Shown here: positions 12,901-27,572 of the stretch, one piece after another
Numbering within the stretch: position 1 is the stretch's first letter
Layout: every line of letters begins with the position of its first letter
Assembly: GCA_013398295.1 (NCBI GenBank)
Contig: VZSF01001210.1
Span: 62,001 to 126,000 of the forward strand
Reading direction: 5' to 3'
Length of the DNA: 64,000 nucleotides
Source: Chionis minor
Lineage: Eukaryota > Chordata > Aves > Charadriiformes > Chionididae
The notes under the pieces: model-generated
What the model saw: only the letters and a program-made list of their open reading frames with translations
What the model was told of the DNA's origin: nothing
The model's database searches: none
Translations under genes and position numbers: made by a program

Positions 12901-15542
12901 GCTCCGAGAGGCTCTAGCTTACACCTGGTTAAGTTTGCCAGGTCTCCCCCACCTTTCAAGCAGCACACTTCTGCCTCTGCTTTCTCCACGGGTTGGCAGT
13001 TCATGCCTAGTCACCAGAGGGGAAGCAGAAGAGTGTCTAGGCTCTATTTTACATAACTCCAGCTGTAAAGAGGTTGTTTTACAGCGGGCTTGGCATCCTG
13101 CTCCTTCAGGAGTTTGCCAGCTTGTATTCTTCCCTCTGCACCGTGTGCTGGGGCTCAGGACTCCAGCACCCCGGGTCCAGGCTGCTCTGGTGCGGCCGGT
13201 TGCGCCTCTGCAGCAGGGATCTCCTCCTGGACCACCCTGGAGCACCCCAAGCCCCAGCTCCCACCCAGCCCAGCAGAGAGCAGAAGAAAACTCTGGAATG
13301 CGAGGGAAAAGCAGCAAATGGGCACCACGCTGCCCCTACAGTCTTACAGTGAGGGTCTGCGCAGACCCTGGAGACACACCAGAATCGCAGGTAAAATTTT
13401 AAACCTACAACGTTCCTTCCTGCAGCACGCGGGTGGAAATGCTGCTGGATCACCCCTGACTGCCGCGCAACCAGGTGAGGCCTAACGCAGGCTGCTCAGG
13501 AATGACAACCGGGGAGCTCAAGGAGGGCAGCACAATATTTTGTCAATACTTACAGCTGTTTCCTCACAAGCGATTTTGTTGAATGACGACTAGTTAAGCT
13601 TGGCTACAGGTCAATTCATCTCACTTTCAGTATGGCTGGGGAGATGGGAGTAGCAGAATGGATGGGGGAACGTCTCAGAATACCAAATCAGAGGGACAAA
13701 ATGCTTCTGCAGGAGCCATGAGACAGCTGCTAGGGCTGGTGAGTAATCCGCTACTGCGGAGCCGCCTTTACAGGCATGATTTTTCATTTTGATGTTAATT
13801 AGTAACCTTATCTGAAGAATCTCTCAAGTTTTTCCTTTGCAAATTACATGAACTAATAGATACATCCAGAAAAATGAAAAGCAGGCTGAAGTTTACACCC
13901 GCAGTAATTGTAAGAGCCTTGAACTATTTTAGTTTTTATCATACTTTACATGCATGTGAAAGGCTTTAGAAATAGAACAACTAAAATTGGAACAACACAG
14001 ACCCCTGCAAAACTCAAATTAAAAAGAGTGAGCCAAGACAGCATATGCCCTTTCCAAGAGGAAGAGAATGCATTATAAATCTGGGAATAAAGCCACCTAA
14101 CTCCTGGCAAGACAGCTCAGAGAAACAGATAATAACACAGTCCTACCAGTACAGTCATAAGACATTCAAAGCTAGAATTAATGTATCCTTTATTCATTAT
14201 TAGAAATATAAATAGCTTTAGTTTGTGACAGATTTTAAGTATTTCCTGTAGGAAGGGACTCAGCAGCCTTAACCTGCAATAGAGCAGCAAAAAAATCCCT
14301 AGATACGAAGTTGCCTTCAACAGGAAGCAGAAGGCATTAAGTACTGGAAGCAGCGTCAAAAGCTGCCGAACTGGCGAGGGACTCGCGACTGAGCACCTCT
14401 AGCCTTACCAAAGAGCAGAAGAATCTCCTCTGCCTCCCACACGTGCACGTCAGTAGCTTCACTTGCCTGCACGAAAGACAGAGTGTTTGGAAGAAGAATG
14501 CCCTCGCTCACCGCGAGGTTGACCCCACTGGGGGCAATTAAAGAAAACCAGCAACCTTAGTCACATCACCTCCATCTACCTACAGCAAGTGACTCACGGA
14601 ACCACCCCGCTGGATTAAAAAGACAGTAAAAACGTGGCATGCATAACGTCATCCTTTACAGAGACACTATCAAGCCATTATTTACTAAGCTAACTAATTA
14701 GCCAGCCACCCTTGCAGATAATGAGAATGCATTAAAGTATTTAAAATTCCAGCACAAGTCTGACACATACAAAGTGGCTGCCCTTCTTCAAAAGCAACGA
14801 ATGTCAAAGGAAATAAACCATTTAGGCACAGTCAGCACATCTGAGGTGGAGCAGGAAGGTAGCATCACCTACGGTAAACCTTCAGAAAAGGGAAATAAAA
14901 CAAAGCAGAGAGCTACAGGATGCAGAGGTATTTCACACTTTTATCAGCTTCTCCTTGTAAAGAAATCATTAGACAGATTACTTAAATTAGCAGCAGATGA
15001 TGATAAAGCAGCAGCGACTCAAAACAAACAGAATTAACATACAGAACTGTACAATCTGGCACAGAAAAACAGGCAAATTGAATGTACTTAAGCTGACAGT
15101 GATCTGAAAAACCCAGCTGGTTAAATTCAGTTTTACCCCAAGAAATAAGCTTTAACTGAATATACACTTCACTGCAGCCTAGTACTGAAAGCATCCTTCC
15201 CTTCACACAGGCACTGCTCCAGGAGCGGGTAATACAACCCAAGTCATAGAGCAAGCTTATAAAACATATAAAATAAATTAATCCATCTACTGGAAATAAC
15301 ACCAGGAATACTCACGGGGGATACAAGTTCCCTGTGTATTTGATACAGTCCTGCTCTTTCAGAAAGATTTCCTGAACTCCAGCTGAGAGTCTCCATGATT
15401 TTGGGTGGGTTTGAGAGGGGGGGAGAAGGTGTTTCCACAGCATTATGAAATTGATTGAGGATAAAAATTTAGAGGAACTTTGGAGATTTCAACACCTGGC
15501 ACCAAGGAGCCAGTTTTACGTTCTTGGTGAATAGGTCTTCAT

Positions 15543-15556
15543 GGGGGGGGGGGCGG
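15543..15556 (+). repeat. G-run
   Basis: Eleven G residues are followed by CGG. It is simple sequence inside intron 7 and could fold into a quadruplex only with neighbouring short G-runs. Confidence 0.8.
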
Positions 15557-17061
15557 TATCGGGACACAAAGATTTGCTGCTTCATTACTACCTTTTTCTC
15601 TACACACATATTCCTCATAGGATCTCCTCATTCACCTTAGTGGTGGTTCCCATGGTAGAGCCCAACAGCACCTGCACAGACAGGAGCAGCCTTTTAGGGT
15701 GAAAAGCAACACTCTACGTGTACGACAACAGCAGTGGGAGGTGAGCAGGAGACCACCGCACCCAGGCCAGCCTGGGCAGCAACCTTACCCGCAGCTACAG
15801 GAAAGCCAAGCCTGCTCCAAACCAGCTCCCGCGACACAAGAACATAAACTTTTAAGGTTGTGAAGACCCTGCCTTCCTCAGGGAAAAGATCCCACAGGAA
15901 GAAACGCCACCATCTTGTAGGCCATTAGCTCCAAAAGGGTCAACTGCTCAGGTGCAAGGCAGAAAGGCTTTCAACTGCTTTCTTTTTTAAAAGTTTCAGT
16001 TATTTCTGCATTAATGTATCATTTTCTTGGCTTTTTTCAGTCCAGTGACCTCTAGAATTAGGATTCTTTGACTCCTGGAGAAGTGCCCAAAAACTCATTC
16101 TGCCTCTAAGGAAATTCACAATTTGGCATTTAAGGGGAACAGTATCAAATGATATAGCTGCAGTCTTAGTCCGTACTTGACATCAGAGCTCTCCCGTCAC
16201 CTTCTTCCCCCGAAACGACTCAATAAAGGCAGTCCTCAAAGGAGAGGTTCAAAGGCATAGCAGGGAAGCACAAACAAGCCCCACTTCGCAAGTTTTTTCC
16301 CTACACACTCCAAGAAGCTGACTGGAGAGAGGTGGGGAAGGTACACACGTGAAACCTTCAAAAAAAGGGAAATGAAATTGAAGCCACAGACACAGAAACC
16401 ACCGGGCAATATACCGTAGCCAGTTACTCAGCTTCTACATAAGTACAATTAATTGCTGGGGCTTAAAGTGTTTTGAATGAAATCAATGCATACCAAAAAG
16501 CAATGTGGAGTATTATTAGGTTGAAAAACATGGAGACAGCATGTAAACGGAGGTATGAGACTTGGGCCACCATTGACATTCACAGCTGCGGTTCTGCTGC
16601 TGGGAAGCCTGAAAAGGTGAAACACCCATCAAGACCTTCCAACACTAGAGACAGGACAGAGACTTCCTACCCGGGACTTTTTAAAAGCACCACATACCAA
16701 ATGTCGCTAACGAACACCTGGAACGAACCTGAAACCTGTCAATACAAACAGTCACAAGCTGGTGTCAGGAAGGAAAAGAAACTTCAAAACATACATAACT
16801 CTCAAGCATATAATGAGGGGTGTCTTGAAGTACCAGGAGGATACTTCAGGATCTCCAGCATTCCTTAATATTTCTCTATGTATTTCTTTTAATTTTGGAG
16901 AAATTATGCAACTACATTCATACATTAAGACCACATAAAAAAACTGTGGTATCAGAATTATCTGAAATATTGAGTAGTTTAAAATAGTAAATGCCCTTTA
17001 CTCCCCCAAACTGCCCCTATGCGCAGCTTCACGCTGCATGGATGAATCTTAACCTGGCATT

Positions 17062-17174
17062 ACAAAAACCACACACACAAACAACCACCAAAAAAAAACC
17101 AAAAAAATCCCCACCAAACCCACAAACCAACAAGACCAAACCACACACAAAATCCCAGCACAAACACACAAAAA
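17062..17174 (+). repeat. 113-base A/C-only tract
   Basis: Apart from two T (17108, 17153) and two G (17134, 17158), every base is A or C, in irregular CA, CCA and A-run units. In the CTNNA1 transcript it would read as a U/G tract. The asymmetry suggests a degenerate microsatellite. Confidence 0.85.
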
Positions 17175-20100
17175 GGTGCCTGCCTCACTTGTAGGTGGGA
17201 TCCTTAGTCCCAAATTCAATCAACTTAACACAAAGGCAATAAAAAAATTTGGTTTTGTTTAAAAAAAAAAAAAGATACCATCTTTTAATTATGAGACCAA
17301 AATAGATTCCCTAAAAATGCAGCAGATGAAAGGCAAGCCAGAAGGGAAATGTTGAGCAGGCAAGAAGCAGAAAGGGCCAGGTGGCCAGAGAACATTCCCC
17401 CCAAGGGCACCCGCCTGCTGCCTGCACACCTCGGCCCAGCAGAGCTACTCAACTGGTCTGCAACCACCAACTTCTTTGCACCCATGGGACCTGTACCTCA
17501 TCATCTCCAGTCGCTCCGCTGCACACTCCCACATCACCCGCCTTTCCCTTACTCCACAGAGATACCTGCCTCTCAAGATACCGTACCTACAGAGTTTCTA
17601 AACCAAGAACCTTTTGTTTTCAAAGCTTCCCCCCCCGCCAAGAGCTACCAGGCTTCATTTTCCAAGTTCTTTCTGCAGGTTTCATAAAGTAACTGATAAT
17701 GTCAATTCAAATCCATATTCAGTAAGCCACAGATGACAGCACCTCAGGCATACAGAAGAGATTCTGAACTGAGAAGCAATTTTATTTTGGGTTTTGGTTT
17801 TTTTTTTCTGGCCACATATGGCAGCACCCAATGAATGGCAAAAGCCTTTTTTCTTGACAGTGAGAGGTTAACATATATGCTGTATGAGTCAATAATCCAC
17901 GAGCGGCTGCACATCACGCAACATTTGCATTCAGTCCGAAACATACAGATGTTAAAGAAAAATACACACAATTTATGAGAGGCAGTTATTTGTGAAAGCC
18001 AGCTCAGAACCCTGTGCCTGCCTTTCCATTGACTACTGCTAATTTTGCGAATGCCCTGGGTTTTCCCTTTACGGTCTAATGCCCAGGGAAAACTTTTTTT
18101 AATTGACGCTGAGGAAAACACATTTTTTTGCACACTTTTGCAAGGAAGTTCTTGGCCTGAGAGCATATAGGTTTGTTGCTGTTATTCTAAAGAAACCACT
18201 CTTCGAGCATGCCAGTTCAGCACGAATCAATTTTTAGTATAAAGTCTCCAAAGTAAGACTTTATAAGTCACAAGTAAGTCTTTTCAAACAGGTTCGAGCA
18301 GAGAGTTTTAACTCTGGCACAGAAGCTGTCTCTGCTCTGTTTCTCCTCTGCCAATTTGCCTCTAATGCCTGTCCCTCCTGCTGAAGTAACATGTCCCTCT
18401 GCAGACCAGAAGGAAGCCAAAATTTTCCCCTCTGTTTCCACAGCTTTCCAAGATACAGCTTCACCTGCATCCTTTCCTCAGACGTGAGAAGGATTAAGTC
18501 GCTCTTCCGCCTCTATTTACATTCAAGAGGGCTGCCACTATTTGGATAAGCCACAAACGTTAATTATTCTGTATTGATTCAGTTGACTTTCTGGAACAAA
18601 GTAGGTCTGAAGCTCCAGGACACGTTATGAGCATTACAGAACATCACCTTTTTCACACAGGATAAAGCAGGTTAAGCAAAGAGCACTGTCTAGATATTAA
18701 ACACCACATGTAGAAAATAGCAATTCTAGGTTCCCAGCAAGATCTTGCATCAGGATCTGTTAAAAAGGTGAAGAGATATTGAAAAGCAAAAAAAAAACCC
18801 CACCAAAATAGAGGATCAGAAGTTTTGCATATCACCAGAGAACTGGAGAAGGTAAGCGCTCCCATACAGTAACAGGGACATGCGTGTACACAGACAGTGA
18901 CCGTCCTCATTGTCTTACTTCATTATCTTCCAAATCCCACCTTGCAGAAAGACAGGAACTTAATCCAGAGTTTGTATTTGATCACAGCTAGAGAAAAAAG
19001 GGGAACCCAGGATCTGAGATGCAAGTATTTTGTTGCAATGCAAGAACTGTACTATTCCAACTTCGTAATAATTCCATCATTCCTTTCTTCCAACAAGACA
19101 AATTCAAAAGCCCATTTGTGTGTGTAATACTTCTGCACACTGAGAGCATGATCCTGCTGGAGGCTAAAAAACTGTTTATGCACAGATCAGTAGTCACTGT
19201 GCAAACTTACATGCTCTGTTCCATCTAATACTCCGTGATTTTGGCTTTGAGAGAATACTCAAGTATCACCAAATGGAGCTTCATTAGGGATAATGATATA
19301 TTTAATCTTACGTAGGCAGATAGAGTTCAAATATTTTCCTACAAAACAGTAGAATTCAAATGAATTAAGTCACAAAACACAGAATTTTAAAGCAGAATCC
19401 ATGCATAGCATTATGGCATATTATGTAAAATGGTTTACAGCTCAACAAAAGTAAAACGCTGCTAAATGCCAACCGCCATCTCACAAACAAGTGTGCACAC
19501 ATTATTTCGGGTCTTCCTTACACCAATCTTCAATGTTATTTGGTCAACATTAGATAAAAAAAGTCTGGATTTATAATGTCATATTAGAAGATACTAGATA
19601 TGTGTTAACACTGGAGACGGACGTATGTCTAACAAAGGAAAACCAGATGTTTTTATCAATACAAGCTTAAAGGAGCTGCGGAGGAAAGGAGGGATTGGGG
19701 TAGGATGGAAGCCTTCGAAGCCACACAAGGTATCCACAAGACTCAATTCTCAAGTTCAGAGCTACCACCAGTCTTAAATCCTGCTGCACACATGAACGGA
19801 GCAAGTACTGTAAGTGAGGGCAGCAACCTTCCTTCCTTTACATGTATTAAGAGTCTACAACAAGAAGTGCTGCAAAGCCTGGAAAGCCTGCAAGGTTCAG
19901 TACTGCTGGACAAGAGAGTTTAGACCAAGTCCCAGCTACTGTCAAATCTATTCAATTTAAGAGTTATTACCAGCAATTTTGCGCCAAGCAAGCAGCAAAG
20001 GCTGAAGGAAGCGGCTGGAGAAGAGCAATAATTAAAGATTTCAACAGCCTTGTGGTGGAACTAGACTTCAGGTGCGAGCGTTGGGCTTTGTTGGGCTTCT

Positions 20101-23100
20101 TTAAGCAGGCATCAAGCCAGCCATATGCTTCTTCAAGAAATGCAGTCTCCTTGCGTAGCACAAGACTGCCTTGGGCTTGAAAAAGTAGTCAGGACTTTCC
20201 AGTTGTGCCAGCTGGAAAAACAAATTGGTAGCCTCAGCAGCAGCTGGCTGCACTGACACCGTTTACCAGCAGCCATGACAAATAGCTGGAGCCCAGCTGT
20301 GCTGCCCTCCCTCCCCTCTGAGGCTGAGCACCCTCATCGCAGCCGTTGTTCGGGATCTCTAAACCAGCAATTCCACCCGTGCATCAGGATGAGCTCAGAG
20401 TAACCACAGGAATGACTGGGAGCTCTGAAAAGCTTTAAAACCCCAAGCCCACCAGGCTGATAAAGCTCTGTATGAGCCGTCTTCCATTTATTTCCACAGG
20501 CCCTTGTATTACTACCCAAGAAAGGAAAGTTTCCAGAATGTCTTCTGGAATCATTCCCCTTGCCAAGTCCCAAACCAGGATGATATTGGGTAAGCAACAG
20601 GGAAGCTCATTTCCGTGGCCCAAAAGCGCCCGACTGACGCAGTGTGAAATGCTTATCATCTTCATCAGGCCTCGCTCCAGCTATGCTGAATTATTTACTC
20701 TATGTCAGCCTGTAAACGTTAAACTTAAAAAGTGTATCACCTCAGAATTTTTTTTGTTTTTAAAAGCGGCATCTTTGTCAAACTGATAATGTTTATGGAA
20801 ATTAGCGCCCAGCATAATAGCACAGCTCTCTCTACTGAACGGTGGAGTCCACGACAGGAAAACCCATCCAGGCTTTCAAACCATGTCCATCACGCCAGCA
20901 TTCAAGCATGTTAAACTGACAGAAACGATATTAAAAAAGAACATGTAGATTATCTCAAGGCAGAATCTTTATCAGCATCTTTATCATAAATATGGATCAG
21001 TCTGCCATTTTAATTCACATCTATTTCCACAGAAACAGTTGTTTTCATTAAAAGGGCTATGCAAGAGCCCTTTCAAATATATAGATACACATGGTAAATA
21101 AAGCTTTACAGCTGTGTGAAAATTCACACACATTCCTTTCCAAGCCTGGATCCTTGATGGGAATACAAAGCTGTGGATCAACATTATTAATAGGCAAACT
21201 CATAATGAAAACACATCTCCATTCCGTAAATTGCAAAGCGTATCAGAAGTAGAAATAACCTTCGCTGGTAGTTCTGAAGACAAAATTATTTCTCCCAAAA
21301 GGTATTGAACAGATAAGCCAGGCGCTTTCTTGCCCATTCTTTTTCAAGCATCAGAGATGCTCAGAGCAGCTTAGGGAAGAAAAGCAAAATAGCGCAATTA
21401 AGATGAAGGAAACAGTAGTTGTTTGGAGCAGTACATTTCCATAAGCGCACTAAACACAGAAGGGGGGTGCAAAACGAGCGGTTAGCGAGTTATGAGACCA
21501 CCAAGTCTAAAAGCAGAAGCGTCGAGACCTATTTCAGGTATCCTGAGCACCAAACCACACTGGCCAGCCCGCAAGAGGCCCTGCTAGGCAGCGCAGCGCA
21601 GCAACCCGGGGTTCAACCACCTCGCCTACCTCCAACCCCGCTATCCGACTGCCAAGCAGGTTAAAAACGAACACTGGGAGAAAAACAGCCCCCACCCCCA
21701 AACAAACCCAGCTATGGTACTCGACCACTGGAGGCCAAACAGAAGACGGGAACTGGAGGAAAAAAAAAAATAATGAAATAAAAAAAATATCAGCTGAAAT
21801 CATCTGTGCCTGGAATGCTTGCTCTGAAACCAGCCCCAATGGTTTTTTCTCCATTTGCTGCCAAGCACCTCTAATGCAACCCAGACAGTCAAGGACACAG
21901 TCAGAATGTTAATATGAAAGCATTAAAATTCCCATTGAAATAGGACCTGTCAAGCTACTTTATGTAACATGATTTATTGTTTCCAAATGTAGTAACAAGG
22001 GATTTTATTGTACAAGAGCATGTTGTACACAATGGGGCTCCGGGTTCGCATTCCACACTAGCCAAACTAGAATTTCTGACAAAGTTTATGCTCATACATG
22101 TCCGAGTTAGCGGTGTGTGGATGAAAGGGTAGCTATGTGCATTAGAAATTGATAGGGTATAGAACAGGCTTAAAGTGAGAGCTCTCTGCTCGTTTCTGTG
22201 CACACTAAATAGACCTGGACACCTCTGATCATGGCTGCTGAAGGGCTCGAGGACAGTGCTTATGGGAAGAAGCCGAACTGTTCCCATCCCTCAGGGCACT
22301 TGCATCAAGCAATAAAAATGGACTGTCAAAAGCTTCGGGAAGTTTTTATTTCCAGTCTTACGCATCAATCGGGTAACTGATGTCTTCTGCAAGTTCCACG
22401 TAGTCAAACGGAGAGCAGACCAGAAACGTCTGGTTAAGTTTCCAGCCTGCGCTTTCTAACCCACTAAACCCCAACCTCAAACCCCACAATCTCTTACGTT
22501 TCTCCTATTTAATACAGCAGTTAAAATCAGGGCAAGCTGCCCAAGTTCTGCACCAAAAACACTTGTGGAGGGGTACAGCACAGAGCGCACACCCTGTCAC
22601 GACTTAAAGTTGGTGGATTTGTGTGTCTGTAGACACATTCTTTCCTCTCCATTCCACAGACCATCTTAGAAACGCAGAGACATTTCAGCTCCATCAGCCC
22701 ACTGTTCTTTTTTTATGCATTCACTTTAGGTTGTTCAGACAATGTAAATGCAACGAAAACTACAAATTTGAGGCAGAGATGACTAGCACAGTACACAAAA
22801 AGCAGAGACACTGACAAAAATCGTACCTGTCCTCTACACTGGGAGAGGTATCACACCAGCCGGTAGTGCAACGGCAACACTGGGATAAATTGGTATACAG
22901 TCAACAAAAAAATATTCTGCTTCATATTTTTTATTTGGAGCAAACTGCAACCAGTTAATGCCCACCCACGCAAGATTATGGAGTTAGATACAAAGGAGTG
23001 TTGCTGTTGTATTTTGTTACCCTGCTGCACTCAGCATCCTAGCTTTCTTCCCAGCTTCTTCACGGCTGCACTATTAACCTCGAACATCATTCCAGCAGAT

Positions 23101-26100
23101 GCTTTGTTCTGCCCTCTTCCCCTGCCCAACTCTGGTATCAATGCCCAACTAAACTCAAACACGCTTTGAAATTTTTTCATTTCATTAATAAAGCACACAC
23201 CAAGAATGCCTGACCGCAACAGATCACACAGAGATCTGGATCTTGCCATCCATTAGTTATATTACACACTGAGTGATGTGGTCAGTCTACTGCATTCCAG
23301 GCAGTTGATTCCAGACCCAAGACCTTGGACTACTCTGCTGTTACAATGCTAGACAGAATCAATAATGGAATTTTTTTAGGCCTTCCCATTCTTGCTCTGC
23401 CATTCAGCAGTAGCAACAAGAAGCACTGGCTTACTCCAAGTAATAAACACCAAACATATATAGATGTTCGTGTTTGCTATTTCAATCCAGGAGGGATCTG
23501 CAATGCAAGTTTAAAAAGGAAAACTAATTTCTGTTGGAATAGTGAGAAGTGAGCAAAAGCCATAATGGAAACCAGCTCTCCCGAGGCGAAGTGGAAGAGG
23601 AGGGGAAAAAAGCTAAAGAATCAGATGCTGAAATTAAGGGATGAAGAGCTGGCATTTTAAGGAATGTGGCTGGGTAATAACATGGGAGATGAAGTTCAGT
23701 GAGCATAGGTAGTTAAGTGATGCACAAGGGAAAGACCATCTAACTCAACAATTACAGAAACAGACTCCTACCACTACAACTCAGGAGCGACTTCTTGACA
23801 GTAGCCATTTCATCAGGATACCGCCTCAGTGCTCAGCAGCCATCAGACAGCGAACGGAGCTGGCATTGTTAGTACGGGGCTGAAGGACAAAACCAGAAAA
23901 TAACATGACGTTGCCTGAATCCTCAACAGCAGATACAGTTCTGGTCCCCAGATCTCAAAGGGAATTTGTAGATGCAGATGACGCACAGGAGGAGATCGTG
24001 GAATGCGCCTACACCAGCATTTTGGCTCAGATCAGAGGTGCACTTCTGAAACTCACCTCCCAGTCACTGCCGCTTCACGCACTGCCATTCTCACCTCAGA
24101 GCCTTCCTGGGCCGCCCGAGCTGGATTCTCTGAGTGAATCTAAACAAGGAGACAGCCACTACCACACCACATGTTAACTAGTACCCAGTCCACAGGGCCA
24201 GGCTAAAATCAGCTGACGCAAACTTCTGCGAAACGCAGACAGGCACAGGCATTGAGTCCTAATTCTCTGTAGAAATCCCACCCTAATGCACCACGCTGCT
24301 TGATAGCGAGGGCATAGCCAGAGCTGAGAGGAGGCGTTGAATATCTTGTTTATGGTAAGCACCTAATAAAACTAGGACACTTCATTCTAGGGAAGGTAAG
24401 ACTGAAGTCTCCAACATTCTATGGCTCTGAAACGACGTAGGTGGCATAGAAAAGGATGAGTAAGGAGTAACTGCTCAGGGTCTTTTCCTAAGTGAAATGG
24501 AGGTAAACATCCAACAGAATAGGCAGAAGGCTGTTCTGCTTCAAAATTAAGGAGCTGTTTCTACACACAGCACCTATTTAAGCAGGAGAACTCCTTTCTA
24601 ATGAAGGTTATGAATGCTGTAAGTTTGTAAGGGTTCAGAAAGGAACTATACAGATTCATTGGGGAAAAGTCCGTCAGGAGCCATGGAACGCAGGTGGCAA
24701 TGCTAGCTCTGGAAGGATCCGAGCTGCAGACTGGTAACACTTGGGGGATACACTTTGAGTAAGTAAAACTACACACCTCTCTTGTTACTGTCTCTTTCTT
24801 GTAGGATCCACTAGTGACCACTGTCAAGACAAGATACTGGCCTTGACATACAAAATTTAGTCTGACCAGGTTGGACTACTCTTGGAAACGGCAAGACAGA
24901 TGTGCTAGGTTGAAAAGGAAATAAAGCGCCCACCAATCTAAGAAGATACACACTTCAGTAACAAACTAGGGAACAAGCAAATCCTGCCCTCCTTTTAGGG
25001 GCATAATCACAGGCTGCAGATGCAGCAGGGGTCAAGAGCTCCTACAATGCAGTTTATTAAAACTGAAAACTGTTATTCAGATAGAGCCTTCTGCCACGCA
25101 TCGTAATGCAGCCTGCAATGCTTGCAGACTGACAGACCCTTGGGGACAGGCCTGGAGAGACAATTAGACTACAGGTCCAAACCAAGAAACTGAGTTATAA
25201 GCTGTCTGGAAACAGCCTTTTTATTGCCAGAGATCTGAAAGAAACCCCAAAAGCTAGAGGAAGTCACTAAACCAGAAGGCATTTAAAACTAAAAGGGAAT
25301 CTGCCTTAAGACATTCCTGTGCTTCAACCTTTCCAGTGTATTCCTCATCCAATCTTCTCTCTGAATTTTTACACTTGGCCAATAAATACCTCTTATTCTA
25401 GCACTCAGACAGGATTTATGACGCACTGCAAGTGCTGTGCAATTAACAGATTTAATGCCCAATTCATTTCCTTCTTCAAAGGGAGACTGGAGAAAAGCAC
25501 AACAGGAGACGGCTGGGTACTGGAGCTGTGGGTATATCATACATATACATGATATGACATTTCCTCTACCACCACTCTAAGTCGGCACATCCCTACTCTT
25601 CCTGTAGATGTATCAAGCCTTTTTCGCTGTTTAGGTTCCCAACTATTATTCATTCTTCAGCTTAATCATTGAGGGTTTTTTTCCTACCTTCAGTATGGAT
25701 TTTTACACACCATCCCACATTTTCACCATAATTTATCAATTGCTTTTTCCACTCCATTTCACTGAATTCCTAATCTCATTTCCCCAACTACACTGTCTAC
25801 AATCATAACATAGCAGTGACTTTAAAAAATTCAGTACGCTCCACTAATTTCACAATGTGTTAAAGGAGATAACAGAGGGAAGACATTCTTTCCATCTCAG
25901 CGTGATTACTTTAACTTGCATATCAGAGACAACAGTACACAGCCAAGGATGAGGACAGGCATTTCTGGGAAAGGAAGTCAGAGCTCTGCAATCTTACACA
26001 GGTATTGACCAACTTTCAATGAGAGAAATGCCACCGACTCTTGCGTGCAAGACTGAGCATTTATCTCTTCCGCATTTTTAACTAGCATTAGTGGATGTTT

Positions 26101-27572
26101 TATTCAGAATCATGCCGACAGAGCTTCATCCAATCCAGTAGCACATTTGTCTGAGGGATATTACCGATGCATCATATACTAATAAAACACCCTACTCTGA
26201 AAGGAATTTTAAACGGCGCAGCTTAGCAGCTTGCTTCCCAGCTGCATTCTTAAGTTCTATATAGTGTCAACGCTGAGCGCAAGCTACTTTCACAAGCAAT
26301 TAAGACAGACTACATGAAGTACCTAGCTCAGCCTGCAGGCTATATAAGACTTGGCTTTCAGTTTTATTCAATTACTTCGTTCCTGTCTTCAGTAAACAGA
26401 AATCCTTGTTTCACTTTTTCTCTACCATACACTGCATCTGTTCTCCAGATTACACCACCCTAATCCCCCCACGGCAGCCTTTGGACCAGTTTTACACTAC
26501 GCTGAAGTAGTTTTTGCCAAAAGAGTTAAAGGTAAGGTACATAATACAGTGATGTTCTTAAATGCTACTGTCAAAAAAAAAAAAAAGTCTCTGAACTAAG
26601 TTTCACCTCCAACACACTCAAAAGCATAAATAAGACTTCGCCTTATCCCATTAACGTTTCTTCAGCCAATTTTACTCGCCACAGTGCTACAAGCCATGTA
26701 GTTTGCTTACGTCGTTGCCATTTCAGCTTTATTTCTGAAATCAGCTTGAACAGTATTTAAGTTTAAAGTCTAGACATAGTCTAAATCTTATGATATCCCA
26801 ACCTCATCTCTCAACACCGTGAGAACGATTCAGATTAAAAACCCCTGGGATCAGAACAAAGAGGCAACGGAGGGGAGGGAAGTCCAGTATTATATCATGA
26901 TGCCTTCAAACACAGAAACTCATCCGCGTGACATGATGTTTACTCCAACCACAGAAACACTCTCAGGCTTCAAATACTATGTGCGCATTAAATGCCTGAA
27001 CACCGGAAAAAGACTGCTCAGAGTCCAACATATATATATACACCAAACTATTCTCCAGATTTCTTACTAAATATTTAACTTCGTACATCACCTCTACACA
27101 AATTGACTAGTAACACTAATTAACTTGATTCTGAGAATCTATGCCTTTTAGCTAAAAAGACGACACAGTTAAACTTTCCAAGCTTCCAGAGAAGTGAAGA
27201 AGTACTGCTTTTTCCCTAAGCCAAGTTACCTTATTGTAAACTGAAGTGGAAAACCAGACTAATTCTACTGAATTTCTATACAAACCAATATGAACAGTCC
27301 TAAAATAAAAACAGTGCCGAAGGGTTAACACTTTAGGATGATAATAGCTGCTTGGAAGATTAGAGACCAGTTTTAAGATAAGTATCATTGATTATTTAAG
27401 TAAGTCTGATCCTGCCTCCTGGCAACCTTTCAGGACTACTGGTTACTGTTCGAGTTCTGTTTGGGAACAGAACAAACCAGCTTGGAGACACACAGCTTCG
27501 ATTCCCCATTTTTGATAATCTCACGGAGTTACGAACCACGCAAACTAAACAAACAGAACAGAAGATACTCAC

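Larger units (their letters stand above)
9991..27572. other. Intron 7 of CTNNA1, exon-proximal part
   Basis: This is 17.6 kb of non-coding sequence between CR1 copy A and exon 7. I see no exon or named repeat. Notable simple sequences are a G11 run (15543-15553), a 113-base A/C tract (17062-17174) and several short A-runs. A GC-richer patch at about 13040-13480 has a chance-like open frame on each strand. The intron begins with the donor gtgagt at 27572. Confidence 0.65.
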
